This document shows positions 32,174-41,267 of a stretch of 64,000 bases of DNA, in pieces. The DNA is from Rheinheimera sp. 1928-s (GTDB lineage: Bacteria > Pseudomonadota > Gammaproteobacteria > Enterobacterales > Alteromonadaceae). The stretch spans positions 920,855 to 984,854 of the forward strand of contig NZ_JARIXP010000001.1 of NCBI RefSeq assembly GCF_029269265.1, written 5' to 3'. How positions within the stretch are numbered: position 1 is the stretch's first letter; every line of letters starts with the position of its first letter. The notes below the pieces were generated by a model. That model had not been told where the DNA came from and did no database searches. It saw nothing but the letters and a program-made list of their open reading frames with translations. The position numbers were made by a program, and so were the translations under genes.

Positions 32174-34459
32174 ATGCAGCAAAGTGTTCACCCGCTAGTC
32201 CGGCGTTTGGCTGGCTTCTTAAAGCAATGGGGCTGGTTACAGTGTTTTTGCCTGTGTTTTATTTTATTGCAGGCCTTAACCGGAGTCATTACAGGCTTAT
32301 ATAGCCTGTTGATCCACGATATGGTGCTTTGGTCCATGGTGTTGGGCGCTTTGCTGTTTTCCGCCTCCATAACACCAGCCTTTTTACTGAGTAGCTTTTA
32401 TTTAGTTCGCCATCTGGATGAAGCGCTGTTTTATTTGCAGGATTCGATACGACAGGAAAAGCTGCTGAACCAGAATATGCAGGAAACCATTCGTCAGCTG
32501 AATTTTGAAATTGAAGAGCGGAAAAAAGCTTTCCAGGCCAAACGCCGTGCTGTAGACGAACTGCGCCGTGAAATTACTGAACGCCGCAAAACTCAGCAGG
32601 AGCTGGAAGAACAAAGTTTATTAATCCGCTCTATAGTCGACAGCTCTCCTGACTTATTTTATTACCGCGACGAAACCGGGCGTTTTGTCAGTTGCAATAA
32701 GATGTTTGAAGTCATAATGGGCAAATCGGCGAAAGAGCTGATAGGCCATTATCCGGCAGAACTATACGATGCTGAATCTACCCCTATAGCTATTCTGACC
32801 GATCAGGAAATCTCGGCCAGTCGGGTAGAGCTGACTTTAGATGTGGACTATCAGACCCCTGATGGCCGCATGTTATGGTTTGAAATGCGCAAAGTGCCGT
32901 TTTTTGATAAACAAGGCCGTTATATAGGTTTGCTTGGTTTTGGCCGGGATATTACCTCTCGTAAACTGGCTGAACAGGCGCTGGAAAAAGCTTATCAGGA
33001 TAAAGGTAAATTTATTGCTACCTTAAGCCATGAACTGCGCACGCCGCTAAATGGCATAGTAGGATTAACCAGACGTTTACTGGAAAGTCCGTTGTCCACA
33101 GAGCAGCGCAGCTGGAGTAATACCATCTTCAGTAGTGCTGAGACTTTAGGTAATATTTTTAACGATATTATCGACTTGGATAAAATTGACCGGCAGGATT
33201 TAGATATTGTTTATCAGTCGGTGCAACTCAATGAATTTGTCCATGATATTTGCAATTTTGCCCATCTAATCTGTCAGCAAAAAGGCCTGTTGTTTATTGA
33301 ACCTGAAGTTGTGCCAGGCCAGCTTTATGTTCGTCTGGATCCAACCCGAGTTCGGCAGGTGTTATGGAACTTAATTAATAATGCAGTGAAATTTACCGCT
33401 CGTGGTTCTGTGCAGTTGGATGTATCCATCACTACTGATAACCCGGCAGAGCTTTGTTTTAGTGTCACAGATACCGGCATAGGTATTGTTGAGGCTGAGC
33501 AGCAACGTATTTTTGATATGTACTATAAATCCAGCGACGGCAGGCGTTTAAGTATAGTGGGCTCTGGTATAGGTTTATCTGTGTCCCGGGCTTTAATCGA
33601 AGCTATGTCCGGTCAGATCAAACTGAAAAGCGAGCCTGGTCAGGGCAGTACTTTTACTATGCTTTTGCCGGCAGAACTTACTTGTGCTCCTGCTGCTGCG
33701 CCACAAATTGTGTATCCGGCTTTAACCATATTGCTGGTGGAAGACGTGCCTTTAAATGCTGAAATAGCCACTAACTTGCTGGAACAACGGGGTCATCAGG
33801 TGATCCTCGCTGAGACTGGCGAGGATGCGATGGCCTTACTGGAAACAGAGGACGATATAGATTTGGTGTTATTGGATATGCAGTTGCCGGATATGTCGGG
33901 TGATCAGGTTGCACGTTTTATCCGCTCTGAACCTGCTTTAGCCAGACTGCCAGTGGTGGTATTAAGTGCTAATGTGCGTAAAGCCGAGCAGCAGTTAAAG
34001 GATGTTCGGGTCGATGGTGCTTTGGCCAAACCTATTAATACCAATAAACTGGACCAGATTTTACATCAGCTGTTTGGCGCTCCTGCGCCTAAAGAGATCA
34101 CAGCTGAAAAAGCCCATGAGCAGCAAATTCTTGATCAGCAAACTCTGGATGATTACCTGCAGTCTTTGGGTAAAAAGACCATGTTACGCAGTGTGCAGTT
34201 ATTTACCCAATTGTTGCCAGGTTATATTAATAAAATGATGGAAACTGCAGTGCAGCAAGATGTCACTGAATTTCAGGAGGCGGCTCATAAGCTAAAAGGT
34301 GCCGCGGCTTCGGTCGGATTATTGTGGGTGCAACATCAGGCAAAATTACTGGAACAAAGTACAGAACTGCAAGGCATGGAAAAGCAGCTGATCAATTTCC
34401 ATATAACAATAGAGCGGCACTTGGCCGCTCTAGAGGAGTATATCGAACAATCTGTTTAA
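32174..34459 (+). CDS. arcB: Hybrid sensor histidine kinase ArcB
   Basis: 761 residues, in ArcB order. Two membrane helices lie at about 18-75 with a very short periplasmic loop, then a coiled coil (about 85-145), PAS domain (about 148-270), HisKA with H286 (LSHELRTPLNGIVGL), HATPase (NLINNAVKF, DTGIGI, GSGIGLSVSRAL), a receiver with D568 (LLDMQLPDMSGD) and an Hpt domain with H705 (AAHKLKGAAASVG). ArcB senses quinone redox state and phosphorylates ArcA under low oxygen. All three phosphorelay modules are in one protein, unlike the split ArcS/HptA of Shewanella. It converges on arcA, 46 bp away. Confidence 0.95.
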   Translation: MQQSVHPLVRRLAGFLKQWGWLQCFCLCFILLQALTGVITGLYSLLIHDMVLWSMVLGALLFSASITPAFLLSSFYLVRHLDEALFYLQDSIRQEKLLNQNMQETIRQLNFEIEERKKAFQAKRRAVDELRREITERRKTQQELEEQSLLIRSIVDSSPDLFYYRDETGRFVSCNKMFEVIMGKSAKELIGHYPAELYDAESTPIAILTDQEISASRVELTLDVDYQTPDGRMLWFEMRKVPFFDKQGRYIGLLGFGRDITSRKLAEQALEKAYQDKGKFIATLSHELRTPLNGIVGLTRRLLESPLSTEQRSWSNTIFSSAETLGNIFNDIIDLDKIDRQDLDIVYQSVQLNEFVHDICNFAHLICQQKGLLFIEPEVVPGQLYVRLDPTRVRQVLWNLINNAVKFTARGSVQLDVSITTDNPAELCFSVTDTGIGIVEAEQQRIFDMYYKSSDGRRLSIVGSGIGLSVSRALIEAMSGQIKLKSEPGQGSTFTMLLPAELTCAPAAAPQIVYPALTILLVEDVPLNAEIATNLLEQRGHQVILAETGEDAMALLETEDDIDLVLLDMQLPDMSGDQVARFIRSEPALARLPVVVLSANVRKAEQQLKDVRVDGALAKPINTNKLDQILHQLFGAPAPKEITAEKAHEQQILDQQTLDDYLQSLGKKTMLRSVQLFTQLLPGYINKMMETAVQQDVTEFQEAAHKLKGAAASVGLLWVQHQAKLLEQSTELQGMEKQLINFHITIERHLAALEEYIEQSV
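34410..34432. other. Perfect hairpin inside the 3' end of arcB
   Basis: TAGAGCGGC (34410-34418), loop ACTTG, GCCGCTCTA (34424-34432): a perfect 9-bp stem within the last codons of arcB. The 46-bp gap to arcA has no other obvious terminator, so this coding hairpin may help end one or both convergent transcripts. No strong T run follows on either strand. Confidence 0.5.
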
Positions 34460-34505
34460 CCCGTCAGCATCCTATTGGAATTATAGAAGGACAGGTTGTA
34501 CAGGA

Positions 34506-35213
34506 TTATTTTTCTAGTTTGCCTACGAAGCGGTAACCTTCACCGTGAATGGTGCTGATCAGCTCTGGGCTTTCTACGTCGGACTCAAAATGCTTACGAA
34601 TACGGCGAATAGTGACATCCACAGTTCTGTCGTTAGCTCTGAGTTCGCGGCCTGTCATATGACGGATCAGTTGTTCACGAGTGAAAATTTTACCCGGACT
34701 GTCCAGCATCAAACGTAAAGCACGATATTCACCTTTAGGTAAACGGCGTGACACACCTTCAGGTGACGTCAGGTTACGGCTGTTTTCATCCAATACCCAC
34801 CCATTAAATTTCACCACACTTTTATGCTCTTCCACTACAGGTTGAGATACGGTGCGGTTTAACAGGTTGCGGGCACGGATAGTCAGTTCACGTGGGTTAA
34901 AAGGTTTGGTCAGGTAATCGTCTGCACCAATTTCCAGACCTAAAATGCGATCGACTTCACTGTCACGTCCGGTCAGGAAAATCAGACCTACGTTTTCTTT
35001 CTGGCGTAATTCACGAGCCAAAATCAGGCCGTTTTTGCCAGGCAGATTGATATCCATAACAATCAAATTGACTTTGTGTTCAGACAGTTTCTGGTTCATT
35101 TCTTCACCATTCACTGCTTCAACCACATCATAGCCTTCGCCTTCAAACAGGCTGACCAGATTCAGTCGTGTTACTTCTTCATCTTCAACAATCAGAATAA
35201 CAGGGGTCTGCAT
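34506..35213 (-). CDS. arcA: Two-component response regulator ArcA
   Basis: 235 residues. The receiver domain has the acidic pocket (VEDEE), phospho-acceptor D54 (IVMDINLPG) and K103 (LTKPF). An OmpR-type winged helix (about 135-233) includes [14 protein letters not shown] and [15 protein letters not shown], ending [10 protein letters not shown]. The sequence is very close to E. coli ArcA, the global regulator of respiratory genes. It has its own promoter with two palindromes (35299-35343) and converges with arcB. Confidence 0.97.
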   Translation of the reverse strand: MQTPVILIVEDEEVTRLNLVSLFEGEGYDVVEAVNGEEMNQKLSEHKVNLIVMDINLPGKNGLILARELRQKENVGLIFLTGRDSEVDRILGLEIGADDYLTKPFNPRELTIRARNLLNRTVSQPVVEEHKSVVKFNGWVLDENSRNLTSPEGVSRRLPKGEYRALRLMLDSPGKIFTREQLIRHMTGRELRANDRTVDVTIRRIRKHFESDVESPELISTIHGEGYRFVGKLEK

Positions 35214-35298
35214 TATGCTTAAACCTTATGTGAACTTAATTAAGTATTTGATTTGTATCTTTTTAGAAAGAGAGTGACCTATGGTCATTGTCTGAGCA

Positions 35299-35343
35299 AT
35301 TATATAGACCACAGATTTTGTTAACAAGTTTATTTGTTAACAA
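35299..35343 (-). promoter_or_regulatory. arcA promoter with twin TTGTTAACAA palindromes
   Basis: On the minus strand TTGTTA (35322-35327), a 17-bp spacer and TATAAT (35299-35304) form a good sigma-70 promoter. Two identical 10-bp palindromes TTGTTAACAA lie at 35318-35327 and 35334-35343; the first overlaps the -35. They contain the TGTTAA core of ArcA boxes, so autoregulation is plausible. Confidence 0.6.
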
Positions 35344-35398
35344 TTAGCCTAAGCTAATTTAATTAGTTGAAAAATATGTTGTTGTTCAGGTAGTTATC

Positions 35399-37027
35399 TT
35401 ATTTAGGGATCACCGGAAAGTCGATTTGAATGTCGATGCCATGATCCAAAGAACTTTCTAGCTGAATTTTACCGTTTAGAGCCTGAGTCACCAGATTATA
35501 GACTAAATGCATACCCAGACCGCTGCCACCTTCACCCCTTTTGGTTGTGACAAAAGGATCGAAAATGCGTTTTTTAATATTCTCCGGCACACCGGCACCG
35601 TTATCCTGATAATGCAGGTAACAACGACTATTGGCCAGAGTCACACTAATGGTCATAGTGCCTTGTTCTTTATTTTCAAAGGCGTGGATCAGGCTGTTCA
35701 TAATAAGATTAATCAGGATCTGGCTGATAGGGCCTGGTTTACTTTCCAGTTCTAAACTTTCATCACAATTTAGTATCACCTGATGCTGAGTTTTTTTCAG
35801 GTTAGGCCGCAGTGACAGCAGGACTTCATTCAGCAACTGGTGCATATTGAAGTATCTTCTGTTGTCGTTGGATTGGTCCACTGCCACTTGTTTGAAGCTA
35901 CGGATCAGGTTAGCAGCACGTTCAAGATTACGGTAAATAATGCCAAGGTTTTCAGCGCTGTCGCTAAGAAATTTGGCTAACTGACTGGAGGTTAACTTCT
36001 TATCATCAAAAGCTTTTTGTATTTCTGCCAGCTTGTCCTGCATTAAAGTTGAAGCTGTCACCCCAAGCCCTATAGGCGTATTTACTTCATGCGCCACCCC
36101 AGCCACCATCTGACCTAAACTGGCCATTTTTTCAGTTTCAACAATTTGATTCTGATATTGGTGCAAGGTCGATAAGGTGTTCAGTAAATCCTGATTAGAG
36201 GTTTTCAAAGCCAGGGTTCTGTCACTGATTTTTTGTTCCAAATCCTGGTTAAGCTGGCGTATTTCACTTTCGGCGCTGCGCAGTTTAGTCATTTGCTGTT
36301 CAGTTCTGTCCAGCATAGTGTTGATTGCCCGGCCCAGGTTATGAAATTCTACTATCTCCATAGTGGGCACACGGATTTGATAATCTTTTTCTTTAGAAAT
36401 TTTTTGTACTAAAGCCAGCAAGCTGTAAAGCGGTTTGGTAAAACGACGTTGTAATCTGTTGGCGATAATAAAAGCACCTATCAAGGAGCAGAGCGCAATT
36501 AATATGTCGAATAACACCCGGTTTTGCACATAACGGCTCAGTTCATCCAGACTGGCGCGTATATAGACATAACCTATTAATTTACCGCCAGATTCAATTT
36601 TTTTAGTCAGCTCCATTACCCCATCCCCTATGGTGGCATTTTGGTACTGTTCTACTTTGTTGAACTGAGTAGGATAGGGGCCAACATCTCTTCTGTTGTA
36701 ACTGGCAAAAAAGCTCAGCTCGCCGTTTTCCTGAACTTTATAAATATGAATATTATGCAGACGGGATTCGGCAGTAAAAGACGCTATACGTTTGTCTTCA
36801 ATTTCTGAATCATCTGTTTCGATAGAACCTACGGCGTTAAAGGCAATAATGGCGGCGTAAGAGTGAAGTTGTTCAGACAGGTTTTTCTTTTCAGCTTTAA
36901 CATCTTGTAAGGTGGCAATGGTCAGGGACACACACAGAGTTATGCTGCAAATCAGCATGACAACCCATATTAGTGCGCTTTTGATTGAACTCGCTTTTAA
37001 CGCTGGACCCATTAATCCTTCCGCCAT
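35399..37027 (-). CDS. Sensor histidine kinase, CHASE8/HAMP type, no adjacent regulator of its own
   Basis: 542 residues. Two membrane helices (about 18-40 and 172-190) enclose a periplasmic CHASE8-like sensor (HSYAAIIAFNAVGSIETDD). A HAMP linker (about 191-245), a coiled coil, a HisKA box with H313 (GVAHEVNTPIGLGV) and an HATPase (LIMNSLIHAF, DNGAGVP, GSGLGMHLVYNL) follow. It has no receiver domain. It lies 185 bp upstream of arcA on the same strand, but ArcA has its own promoter and its known partner ArcB is also present. ATG 37027 lacks a ribosome-binding site; ATG 37012 follows AAGGA closely and is an alternative start. Confidence 0.88.
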   Translation of the reverse strand: MAEGLMGPALKASSIKSALIWVVMLICSITLCVSLTIATLQDVKAEKKNLSEQLHSYAAIIAFNAVGSIETDDSEIEDKRIASFTAESRLHNIHIYKVQENGELSFFASYNRRDVGPYPTQFNKVEQYQNATIGDGVMELTKKIESGGKLIGYVYIRASLDELSRYVQNRVLFDILIALCSLIGAFIIANRLQRRFTKPLYSLLALVQKISKEKDYQIRVPTMEIVEFHNLGRAINTMLDRTEQQMTKLRSAESEIRQLNQDLEQKISDRTLALKTSNQDLLNTLSTLHQYQNQIVETEKMASLGQMVAGVAHEVNTPIGLGVTASTLMQDKLAEIQKAFDDKKLTSSQLAKFLSDSAENLGIIYRNLERAANLIRSFKQVAVDQSNDNRRYFNMHQLLNEVLLSLRPNLKKTQHQVILNCDESLELESKPGPISQILINLIMNSLIHAFENKEQGTMTISVTLANSRCYLHYQDNGAGVPENIKKRIFDPFVTTKRGEGGSGLGMHLVYNLVTQALNGKIQLESSLDHGIDIQIDFPVIPK

Positions 37028-37163
37028 CCGTCAATCTGTTATCAAAGCTATAATATTGAAGTTACACGCATTTGCAAACTTTCACCAGTAACTGCAGCTA
37101 ATCCCCTGACAAAAAATAAAAACAGGTTTATAGTGATTGCACTTGTGGCGATGAGATAAAACC

Positions 37164-37562
37164 ATGGACTTATGGGATAACTACAAAACGAGTGTTTTTT
37201 TGTGCCATCAACCCCTTGGCGATCAAATTAACTTTGCTATTATCAGTGCCCAAAACCCTTGTGGCCATGTACAAAACCCTTCCAGAAATTTATTGCTTGA
37301 TAATCACTTTGCCAACACCCTCGACAGCATGAATGTGCCTTACCGTGAGATAGTCGGTTGTTCACCGGATTTAAGTTTTCAGGAAAAAAGCTGGGCTGTG
37401 CTTTGTGATAAATCCAAAGCTATTAAGCTGGCTATTATGTTTGAACAACATGCTATTTATTGGGTTGAGCAGGGTAAGTTATTTCTGGTACCGGCGCTGT
37501 TGCAACAAGCCGAAGAGTATTTGGGTGAGTTTAATCCACGACAAATTGTATTGAGCCAGTAG
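37164..37562 (+). CDS. DUF3293 domain protein
   Basis: 132 residues, cytoplasmic. The conserved DUF3293 pattern is visible: FAIISAQNPCGHVQNPSRN, then YREIVGCSPDLSFQEKSWAV and IMFEQHAIYWVEQGKLFLVP. The function of the family is unknown. It stands alone, divergent from the sensor kinase gene and converging with a small secreted-protein gene 6 bp away. Confidence 0.78.
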   Translation: MDLWDNYKTSVFLCHQPLGDQINFAIISAQNPCGHVQNPSRNLLLDNHFANTLDSMNVPYREIVGCSPDLSFQEKSWAVLCDKSKAIKLAIMFEQHAIYWVEQGKLFLVPALLQQAEEYLGEFNPRQIVLSQ

Positions 37563-37568
37563 GCAGAG

Positions 37569-37862
37569 TCAGTCTCTTAATACTTGCAGGATCGGCTCAA
37601 TTTTCTGACCTAAAGCGTATTCCAGCTTCAGGCGTTTCAGCTTTTGTTTATGAGCTTCATCTTCGTCGGCTGGCACCGTCAGGAACTCTTTAAAATCTGC
37701 TGCGCAAATACATAACATGCCGGGTTTTGTCATGTTCTCCAGTTGGCCAAGACGATAGATCTGATGAGGACAAGCTTGTGTTCTTTCCGGCGACTGAATA
37801 CAGTTCGCCAAAGCGCCAGTATTGAAGGTTAATCCAGCCAGAACAACAAAAACCAGTCTCAT
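37569..37862 (-). CDS. Small secreted protein, unknown
   Basis: 97 residues. Residues 1-19 form a signal peptide (MRLVFVVLAGLTFNTGALAN). The mature part has four Cys (NCIQSP, QACPHQ, LCICAAD), suggesting two disulfides, and a charged helical C-terminus. I do not recognise the family. It lies 12 bp downstream of rsmC on the same strand, so it is probably co-transcribed. Confidence 0.68.
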   Translation of the reverse strand: MRLVFVVLAGLTFNTGALANCIQSPERTQACPHQIYRLGQLENMTKPGMLCICAADFKEFLTVPADEDEAHKQKLKRLKLEYALGQKIEPILQVLRD

Positions 37863-37874
37863 CAGCAGATCCTT

Positions 37875-38903
37875 TTATTTGCGGTCTTTTTTACAATAAT
37901 AAATCACAAAACCATCGCGGCGACCAAGCTCTTTTACCTGACCAAAGATTTCTGTCAACTGAGCCACATAAGGTAAATGCACGTTTGCTACTAAAGTCAG
38001 AGTGCCACCTGGCTTTAACTCATTAAAAGCATCCCGGAAAAACTGCTCACTGATATGATAGTCCGTTTTTAAACCTGTGTGGAAAGGTGGGTTACTGACA
38101 ATATGGTCATAAGCCGCACTGCGTGACGGAATGCCATCTGCTGCTATGGCTTCGCCCGGCAGTTTATTCGCCTTTAACGTAGCAGCTGTGGAGCTGACTG
38201 CCAAAGTACTGATATCTGAAGCTGTTAGTTTGATTTCCGGATGTCTTTTCACTAAAAAGGCTCCGATAAAACCTGCACCACAAGCAAAATCCAGTACTTT
38301 ACCTTGCTGAATATGGCCTAAATGTTCCAGCAGTAAGTTAGTGCCTAAATCCAGTTTGCCGTGGTTAAACACGCCAGGCAGAGAGCAAAGACTTAAGCTG
38401 ATCCCCGCTTTTTCGATACTGAACTGATGAAACTCTGCAGTTTTGAGCTCACTTTGTAACAAACCATCCAGCTCAAACCATAAACAGTGTTTGGCATTGT
38501 CATGCTTAAAGGCTTTTAACCCCAGCTTTTCAGCCTGATTACCTAAGCTTTTAATACCACCTTTGTTATCGCCGACCAGATAGATTTCGGTTTTGTCGTT
38601 CAGTACTGTTTTAATTTGGGCTAAAGAGCTTTGCAGCTGATCTTTGCTTTTTGGGTAAAACAGTACCACCCGGTCCACAGTTAAATCAGCTGGCAAGGCA
38701 TCACCCAAATAACAAGGGCTTTTGCTTTGCTGCTGCCAGTTATTGGCAACAGCAATGTTTGAGGTCAAACAAAACAGCTCCAGCTCTGGCGCTTTTTGTT
38801 TTAATTCAGCGGCCAGACGGTCGGCCATAGGTTCTACCAGCAGCACTTTGCCTGATAAAAAATCAATATTGCGCAGCAGCAGCTGACTGGTATTGTCCAA
38901 CAT
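37875..38903 (-). CDS. rsmC: 16S rRNA m2G1207 methyltransferase RsmC
   Basis: 342 residues, equal to E. coli RsmC. A degenerate N-terminal methyltransferase-like domain (about 1-155) is followed by an active SAM-dependent domain (about 170-340) with SAM motif VLDFACGAGFIGAFL and the guanine N2-methylase motif VSNPPFHTG. It methylates G1207 in 16S rRNA of the 30S subunit. It lies 1 bp after trmB; the pair forms an RNA-methylation operon. Confidence 0.93.
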   Translation of the reverse strand: MLDNTSQLLLRNIDFLSGKVLLVEPMADRLAAELKQKAPELELFCLTSNIAVANNWQQQSKSPCYLGDALPADLTVDRVVLFYPKSKDQLQSSLAQIKTVLNDKTEIYLVGDNKGGIKSLGNQAEKLGLKAFKHDNAKHCLWFELDGLLQSELKTAEFHQFSIEKAGISLSLCSLPGVFNHGKLDLGTNLLLEHLGHIQQGKVLDFACGAGFIGAFLVKRHPEIKLTASDISTLAVSSTAATLKANKLPGEAIAADGIPSRSAAYDHIVSNPPFHTGLKTDYHISEQFFRDAFNELKPGGTLTLVANVHLPYVAQLTEIFGQVKELGRRDGFVIYYCKKDRK

Positions 38904-38904
38904 A

Positions 38905-39639
38905 TTAACTTTCCTTCCTGAACATCAGATCCCAAACGCCATGGCCTAAATTAACACCACGGTTTTCGAATTTTGTCAGTGGTCGATGTTCAGGGCGTGG
39001 CACGTAGTCATTGGTTTCTGACAGGTTGCTGTAACCTTCGGCAACTTTCATCACTTCCAGCATATGTTCAGCATAGTTTTCCCAGTCAGTTGCCATATGA
39101 AATACACCACCGACTTTTAACTTACGGCGTAATAACTGGGCAAACTCGGCCTGAACAATACGTCTTTTATGGTGACGTTTTTTATGCCATGGATCAGGGA
39201 AAAACAGCTGCACTGTACTTAAGCTGTTGTCTGCAATGGAGTCGTTTAAAATTTCGATAGCATCGTGTTCAAATACCCGCAGGTTTTTTACGCCTTCAGT
39301 TTCGGCTTCACCTAAACAAGCACCAACGCCTGGTTTATGTACTTCGATACCAATAAAGTCTTTATCTGGCGCAGCTTTAGCCATTTGCACCAAAGATTTG
39401 CCCATACCAAAACCAATTTCCAGTACTAAGTCGGCTTCACGGCCAAACACGGCTGTCATATCGTAAGGCGTGGCCTGATACTCAAGACCCATAGTTGGCC
39501 AGAATAAATCTAAACTGCGCTGTTGGCCTTTGGTCAGACGACCTTCCCTTAAAACAAAGCTACGAATACGGCGCAGGTATTTGTTTTCCTGAAGCTCATC
39601 GTTCTGTGGCTCTGTGTTTGGTTGTTCTGGGTGGGTCAT
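38905..39639 (-). CDS. trmB: tRNA (guanine-46-N7)-methyltransferase TrmB
   Basis: 244 residues from ATG 39639, with GGAG 6 nt upstream; a TTG at 39651 overlaps that site. Motifs include [18 protein letters not shown] (SAM binding), [12 protein letters not shown], and the diagnostic [17 protein letters not shown]. The C-terminal [17 protein letters not shown] is also typical. It makes m7G46 in tRNA. It is the first gene of the trmB-rsmC unit and is divergent from mutY, as in many Gammaproteobacteria. Confidence 0.96.
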   Translation of the reverse strand: MTHPEQPNTEPQNDELQENKYLRRIRSFVLREGRLTKGQQRSLDLFWPTMGLEYQATPYDMTAVFGREADLVLEIGFGMGKSLVQMAKAAPDKDFIGIEVHKPGVGACLGEAETEGVKNLRVFEHDAIEILNDSIADNSLSTVQLFFPDPWHKKRHHKRRIVQAEFAQLLRRKLKVGGVFHMATDWENYAEHMLEVMKVAEGYSNLSETNDYVPRPEHRPLTKFENRGVNLGHGVWDLMFRKES

Positions 39640-39799
39640 CTTGGTCTCCAAAAAATGTGATGCAGCCTGTGTTTATAGCGCTGCGAATGCGGCGCACATT
39701 ATCCTTGTTCTGCCGCCAATGCTCAACCGCTAATCTTGATTCAACAAAAACAGCAAAAATGCTAGGCTATGTATCGTTTTGAATCATTGAGCCTGAGTA

Positions 39800-40834
39800 G
39801 TGATAGCTGTGCTGACTTCTGAGTATTTAACTTGCCCTGATCTTTTTGCCGATACTGTTGTCGACTGGCAAAAAACCGATGGCCGTAATGCCTTGCCATG
39901 GCAACAAGACCCAAGCCCTTACCGGGTTATGGTCAGCGAGCTGATGTTGCAGCAAACTCAGGTCACTACAGTGATCCCTTATTTTCAGCGCTGGATGCAA
40001 AAGCTGCCTGATATTCATGCCTTAGCAGCTGCAGATACCGACACTGTGATGGCGTTATGGCAGGGGTTAGGTTATTACGCCAGAGCCCGTAATTTGCATA
40101 AAGCCGCTAAATACATAGTGCATGATTTAGGTGAGTTTCCTTTTGAATTAAATGACTTATTAACCATTCCCGGTATAGGTCGTTACACAGCTGGGGCTAT
40201 CCGCTCTTTTGCTTATGATGCTTATGGCCCGATAGTGGATGGCAATGTCAGGCGTTTATTCTGCCGTTTATTTGGTATTGAAGGTGTGCCAACCACTTCT
40301 GCAGTGGATAAAAAGTTGTGGGCTTTGGCCGATTTGCTAACGCCAAAACAAAACAACAGACGTTTTGCTCAGGCCTTGCTGGACTTAGGCGCAACTGTCT
40401 GCAAACCCAAGCAGGCGGATTGTTTAAGTTGCCCGCTTCAAACTCAGTGTCTGGCTTTTAATACAGGCCGGGTAACAGAATTACCAACAGCTAAACCTAA
40501 AAAGACCACCCCAACCAAAGTAGGGCATTTTTTGTGGATAGAGCAAGGTGATAAGCTGTTGCTGCAAAAAAGACCGGACTCCGGCATCTGGGCTGATTTA
40601 TGGTCTTTACCCCAGGTAGATGAAACAGCGGAAGCTTTGCAACAAGCCAAACTACAGGGACAGTTTCAGCATGTGTTTTCGCATTACAAGCTAGATGCTT
40701 CGGTCTGGCATCCAATGTCTGGTGTATCCGAGCCTGCAGGCAGCAGCTGGTATAACAAAGAGCAAGTGATGGAGATTGGTTTACCTGCTCCTATTCGTAG
40801 CTGGATTGAAAAGAACTGGCTGAATAAAAGCTAA
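39800..40834 (+). CDS. mutY: Adenine DNA glycosylase MutY
   Basis: 344 residues. It removes A mispaired with 8-oxoG. Catalytic Glu47 (VSELMLQQTQV), the helix-hairpin-helix LLTIPGIGRYTAGAI, catalytic Asp147 (IVDGNVRRL) and the 4Fe-4S ligands C201, C208, C211 and C217 (C-x6-C-x2-C-x5-C) are all present. A C-terminal NUDIX-like domain (about 232-335) reads the oxoG. The start is GTG (39800); GTG 39809 is possible. YggX follows 62 bp downstream, the usual mutY-yggX pair. Confidence 0.96.
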   Translation: MIAVLTSEYLTCPDLFADTVVDWQKTDGRNALPWQQDPSPYRVMVSELMLQQTQVTTVIPYFQRWMQKLPDIHALAAADTDTVMALWQGLGYYARARNLHKAAKYIVHDLGEFPFELNDLLTIPGIGRYTAGAIRSFAYDAYGPIVDGNVRRLFCRLFGIEGVPTTSAVDKKLWALADLLTPKQNNRRFAQALLDLGATVCKPKQADCLSCPLQTQCLAFNTGRVTELPTAKPKKTTPTKVGHFLWIEQGDKLLLQKRPDSGIWADLWSLPQVDETAEALQQAKLQGQFQHVFSHYKLDASVWHPMSGVSEPAGSSWYNKEQVMEIGLPAPIRSWIEKNWLNKS

Positions 40835-40896
40835 CTGCTTGCGATGAAGTCGTTTACAATATCGGCCTTTTTAAAAGCTAAGCATTGAGGTGAATA

Positions 40897-41169
40897 ATGT
40901 CCCGTCAGGTATTTTGTGTTTATTTGCAAAAAGAAGCAGCAGGTTTAGATTTTCAGCTGTACCCGGGTGAGCTTGGCAAAAAAATCTTCGACAGTATCAG
41001 CAAAGAAGCCTGGGCTTTATGGCAATCGAAACAAATTATGCTTATCAATGAAAAAAAGCTGAATATGATGAATCTGGAACACCGCAAATTGCTGGAAGAA
41101 CAGATGCAGCAATTTTTATTTGAAGGCAAAGAAGTTCAGATCGAAGGTTACGTTCCTAAAGCTAAATAA
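40897..41169 (+). CDS. yggX: Fe(II)-trafficking / oxidative damage protection protein YggX
   Basis: 90 residues, the full family length. Recognised by [30 protein letters not shown] and a C-terminal EGYVPKAK. YggX protects Fe-S clusters from oxidation, fitting its place after mutY, itself an Fe-S enzyme. AGGTG precedes the ATG. A terminator-like stem follows. Confidence 0.96.
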   Translation: MSRQVFCVYLQKEAAGLDFQLYPGELGKKIFDSISKEAWALWQSKQIMLINEKKLNMMNLEHRKLLEEQMQQFLFEGKEVQIEGYVPKAK

Positions 41170-41183
41170 TTCCTGTTAATCTC

Positions 41184-41218
41184 GAAGGCGTGGCTGGTTT
41201 AAAGTTGCGCCTTTCTTT
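41184..41218 (+). terminator. Terminator after yggX
   Basis: AAGGCG (41185-41190) pairs with CGCCTT (41208-41213) around a 17-nt loop, followed by TCTTTAT. It lies 15 nt past the yggX stop. The stem is short, but placement and T run fit an intrinsic terminator. Confidence 0.6.
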
Positions 41219-41267
41219 ATAATTCGCATTAGAAAAATTAATTCTATTTTACCTAAGGCTGCAAGCT

